DNA of 7,946 bases from Actinomycetota bacterium. Lineage in GTDB: Bacteria > Actinomycetota > Thermoleophilia > Gaiellales > Gaiellaceae. Each line of letters begins with the position of its first letter. Position 1 is the stretch's first letter. Positions 6,055-7,946 of this stretch are shown in pieces. The stretch is taken from positions 1 to 7,946 of the forward strand of contig JACCRW010000374.1 of the NCBI GenBank assembly GCA_013813345.1, given 5' to 3'. The notes beneath the pieces were generated by a model. It had not been told where the DNA came from. It saw nothing but the letters and a program-made list of their open reading frames with translations, and did no database searches. The translations under genes were made by a program, and so were the position numbers.

Positions 6055-7292
6055 ACGCGACCGAGTAGCACGCAGCCGTTGTGGCCGCCGAGGCCCATCG
6101 CGTTCGAGAGCGCGATGTCGAGCTCGGCGCCGGTCTCGCTCAGCTCGCGCGCATCGTTCGGGACATAGTCGAGATCGCACTCGGGATCGGGGTTGCGGTA
6201 GTTGATCGTCGGCGGCAGGAGCTGATGGTGCAGCGCGAGCGCGCACATCATCGACTCGATCGCACCGGCTGCGCCGAAGCAGTGCCCGGTGACCGATTTG
6301 GTCGACGAGACGGCCAGTCTGCGGGCGTGCTCGCCGAACACCGTCTTGATCGCCCTCGTCTCGGCCGCATCGCCGAGCGGGGTGGAGGTGCCGTGCGCGT
6401 TGATGTAGCCGACGCGCTCGGGCTCGACGCCGGAGCGCGCGAGGGCCGCGCCCATCATCTCGGCGACTCCGAGCGACTCCGGGTCGGGCTGCGCCATGTG
6501 GTGGGCGTCGTTGGAGGCTCCGTATCCGAGCACCTCCGCATAGACCGTCGCTCCGCGCGCCCGCGCCGCCTCGAGCTCCTCGAGGACGAGGATGCAGGCG
6601 CCCTCGGCCATCACGAAGCCGGCACGCGTTGCGTCGAAGGGCCGTGAGGCGAGTGTCGGATCCTCCTCTTCGGCCACGAGCCCCCGCATCGCGCAGAAGC
6701 CGGCGAGGATCAGCGGGTGGATGCACGACTCGGTGCCTCCCGCCAGCACGACGTCGGCATCGCCGCGCTTGACGATCTCGGCAGCCTCGCCGATCGCGTG
6801 CGACCCGGTCGCGCAGGCCGAGACCGGCGCGTAGTTGGGGCCGCGCAGCTCCAGCGAAATCGCGATCTGACCGCTGGCGGAATCGACGAGCACGCTCGGG
6901 ATGAAGAACGGCGAGATGCGATCGGGCCCTCGGTCGCGGAGAACGCCGTGCTGCTCGGCGATCCCCGGGAGGCCGCCGATGGCGGAACCGACGACGACGC
7001 CCGTCCGCGCCGGATCGGCGTTCTCGAGCCCGGAATCCCGCCAGGCCTCCTGCGCCGCACCGAGCGCGAGGAGGACGTTCCGCTCCATCCGTCGTCCCTC
7101 CTTCGGCGGCGCAACCGTGGCGGGATCGAACCCCTTCACCTCCCCGGCGATCCGGACGGGATACGGGCTCGTGTCGAACCCCTGGATGAAGTCGATCCCG
7201 CTCTCGCCCGCGATGGCCGCGGCCCAGGTCGAGGGGGCATCGAGGCCGATCGGGGTGACGGCCCCGAGTCCGGTGATCCCGACTCGTCGCAT
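6051..7292 (-). CDS. fabF: Beta-ketoacyl-ACP synthase II (FabF/KAS II type)
   Basis: A 413-residue protein, the normal length for KAS II. It begins MRRVGITGLGAVTPIG, typical of FabF. The catalytic triad is present: Cys160 in SACATGSHAIG, His300 in NAHGTSTPLGD and His337 in KSVTGHCFGAAGAIE, with the conserved Lys332. The C-terminal glycine-rich segment (SNAMGLGGHNG) is also typical. The enzyme condenses acyl-ACP with malonyl-ACP in fatty-acid elongation in the cytoplasm. No ACP, malonyl transferase, reductase or chain-length factor lies next to it, so a stand-alone housekeeping KAS II is the simplest reading. A role in a specialised lipid pathway cannot be excluded, and the symbol is given by family. 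The ATG follows a TACGAT box by six bases, suggesting leaderless transcription. Its stop codon overlaps that of the HAD gene on the other strand. Confidence 0.92.
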   Translation of the reverse strand: MRRVGITGLGAVTPIGLDAPSTWAAAIAGESGIDFIQGFDTSPYPVRIAGEVKGFDPATVAPPKEGRRMERNVLLALGAAQEAWRDSGLENADPARTGVVVGSAIGGLPGIAEQHGVLRDRGPDRISPFFIPSVLVDSASGQIAISLELRGPNYAPVSACATGSHAIGEAAEIVKRGDADVVLAGGTESCIHPLILAGFCAMRGLVAEEEDPTLASRPFDATRAGFVMAEGACILVLEELEAARARGATVYAEVLGYGASNDAHHMAQPDPESLGVAEMMGAALARSGVEPERVGYINAHGTSTPLGDAAETRAIKTVFGEHARRLAVSSTKSVTGHCFGAAGAIESMMCALALHHQLLPPTINYRNPDPECDLDYVPNDARELSETGAELDIALSNAMGLGGHNGCVLLGRV

Positions 7293-7298
7293 CGCGGC

Positions 7299-7304
7299 AT
7301 CGTA
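7299..7304 (-). promoter_or_regulatory. Leaderless -10 promoter element (TACGAT) of fabF
   Basis: Read on the minus strand, TACGAT is followed by six bases (GCCGCG) and then the fabF ATG. The geometry equals that of TATGAT before the flavin reductase gene, and the hexamer equals that before the kinase gene. No Shine-Dalgarno sequence lies between the box and the start, and no -35 box is obvious. Confidence 0.6.
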
Positions 7305-7359
7305 AAGGCGTGTTCGCGTCCTGCGTTAGCGGAGCGCAGCGGGCGGGAACGGACTGGCC

Positions 7360-7674
7360 ATGGCGACGGCCGAGGCACCGGTCGGCCGCGCGAGGGCGAC
7401 GAGACCGAAGCTCGTCTTCTTCACGTCTCCCGTCTCGGGGCGGTGCCGCCGTGTCGAGGGCTTCCTCGCACAGGTGCTGCAGCGGCGCCGTAACCACGGC
7501 ACGTTCAGGCTGCATCTGGTCGACGAGCGCGCGCGACCCGATCTCGTCGAGCGCTTCCAGGTGACCTCGTTGCCGACGCTCGTCGTCGTCGAGGGCCGGA
7601 AGGAGCAGGCGAGGCTCGAGTCGCCTCGCGGCTGTCGCGAGATCGAGGCTCTGCTCGCTCCCTGGCTCCGCTGA
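7360..7674 (+). CDS. Thioredoxin-fold protein with a monothiol SGRC active site
   Basis: A 104-residue soluble protein with thioredoxin-like order: a first strand (PKLVFFTS), an active-site loop and helix (SGRCRRVEGFLAQVL), a second strand (FRLHLVD), then VTSLPTLVVVEG with the cis-proline at Pro72, and a C-terminal helix ending APWLR. Where thioredoxin has WCGPC this protein has SGRC at 26-29, so the attacking N-terminal cysteine is Ser26 and only Cys29 remains. A second cysteine, Cys92, sits near the start of the last helix. Ordinary disulfide reduction is therefore unlikely; a chaperone, binding or atypical redox role is inferred. The in-frame TAG at 7327-7329 limits how far upstream the start can be, and ATG 7360 is the best choice. 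The gene is divergent from fabF with 67 bases between starts. I see no convincing -10 box for it. Confidence 0.75.
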   Translation: MATAEAPVGRARATRPKLVFFTSPVSGRCRRVEGFLAQVLQRRRNHGTFRLHLVDERARPDLVERFQVTSLPTLVVVEGRKEQARLESPRGCREIEALLAPWLR

Positions 7675-7688
7675 GCGCCGTCAACGCG

Positions 7689-7715
7689 CGCTGACAGGGA
7701 CAGTCCCTGTCAGCG
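7689..7715. terminator. Perfect 13-bp-arm palindrome between convergent genes; probable bidirectional terminator
   Basis: The arms CGCTGACAGGGAC and GTCCCTGTCAGCG are exact reverse complements separated by a single A at 7702. As RNA this folds into a long hairpin with a three-base loop on either strand. It begins 14 bases after the stop of the thioredoxin-like gene and covers the stop codon (7710-7712) of the minus-strand gene. There is no U-tract on either side, so it would be a U-less terminator as often proposed in actinobacteria. It could instead be a copy of a dispersed palindromic repeat. Confidence 0.6.
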
Positions 7716-7946
7716 GGACCTGACGCGCTCAGGCTTCAGCCGAAAGCGGCCGTACTCCCGCCCCCGGTAGAGCGCACGTCCCGCCCAGCCGTCGCCGGCG
7801 GGGTCGAGGACGTCGACGAAGCCCGTGAACACGCCGCGGTAGCGCAGCTCGCGGGCGACGACATCGAATGAGGCGCTGATCGGGCCTACGGTCGTGCGGC
7901 CGCGCGTGCCCTCGATCTCCTTGCGTACCCCAGGGAGCGGCGGCAG
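7710..7946 (-). CDS. Unrecognised protein, C-terminal part (5' end outside window)
   Basis: The minus-strand frame is open from the right window edge for 78 codons and ends with TGA inside the palindrome. The translation alternates hydrophobic and charged residues with many glycines (for example RYRGVFTGFVDVLDPAGDGW and GRALYRGREYGRFRLKPE), which suggests a beta-rich fold, perhaps an open barrel. It contains no cysteine and no membrane segment. I cannot assign a family. The reading frame is supported by sensible residue composition, the convergent layout with the thioredoxin-like gene, and the lack of a better frame in the last 230 bases. Confidence 0.6.
   Translation of the reverse strand: MPPLPGVRKEIEGTRGRTTVGPISASFDVVARELRYRGVFTGFVDVLDPAGDGWAGRALYRGREYGRFRLKPERVRSR

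Noticed and set aside
6016..7515. A 499-codon minus-strand frame overlapping fabF in another frame
   Set aside because: It is rich in Arg, Ala and Gly without domains and covers both fabF and the start of the divergent gene. The fabF frame has all catalytic residues.

Overview
This is a G+C-rich window with strong G/C preference at third codon positions, GTG starts beside ATG, short intergenic gaps and apparently leaderless transcripts. That style fits a high-GC actinobacterium. My guess is a deep branch such as Thermoleophilia (Solirubrobacter/Gaiella-like), but this rests on style and gene content, not on a marker gene. There are no RNA genes, insertion sequences or CRISPR arrays that I can see.

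Layout. Positions 2-6054 carry seven plus-strand genes. (1) The 3' part of a gene for a secreted protein with four conserved cysteines. (2) After a 205-base gap, a membrane flippase of the polysaccharide-export (MOP/Wzx-like) type. (3) A soluble PAS-containing histidine kinase of the NarL/DesK type. (4) A four-helix DUF4383 membrane protein whose ATG abuts the kinase stop codon. (5) A second, complete secreted protein that is clearly a paralog of gene 1. (6) A flavin reductase-like FMN-binding protein that starts six bases after a good -10 box. (7) A HAD-superfamily phosphatase/phosphoglucomutase-like protein overlapping gene 6 by four bases. A FabF-type ketoacyl-ACP synthase follows on the minus strand, tail to tail with gene 7. 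Divergent from it is a small thioredoxin-fold protein that keeps only the second active-site cysteine. The window ends in the 3' end of an unrecognised minus-strand gene; between the last two genes lies a perfect 13-bp-arm palindrome.

How the genes may work together. Positions 2-4918 read as a cell-envelope locus: two related exported proteins flank a flippase, a sensor kinase and a small membrane protein. The paralogous pair belongs to no family I recognise and is the best candidate here for something undescribed. Genes 6-7 form a two-gene operon. FabF, the thioredoxin-like gene and the last partial gene look like independent units.

Limits. Names rest on motifs read by eye. Promoter calls rest on -10 boxes alone, because no convincing -35 boxes are visible.
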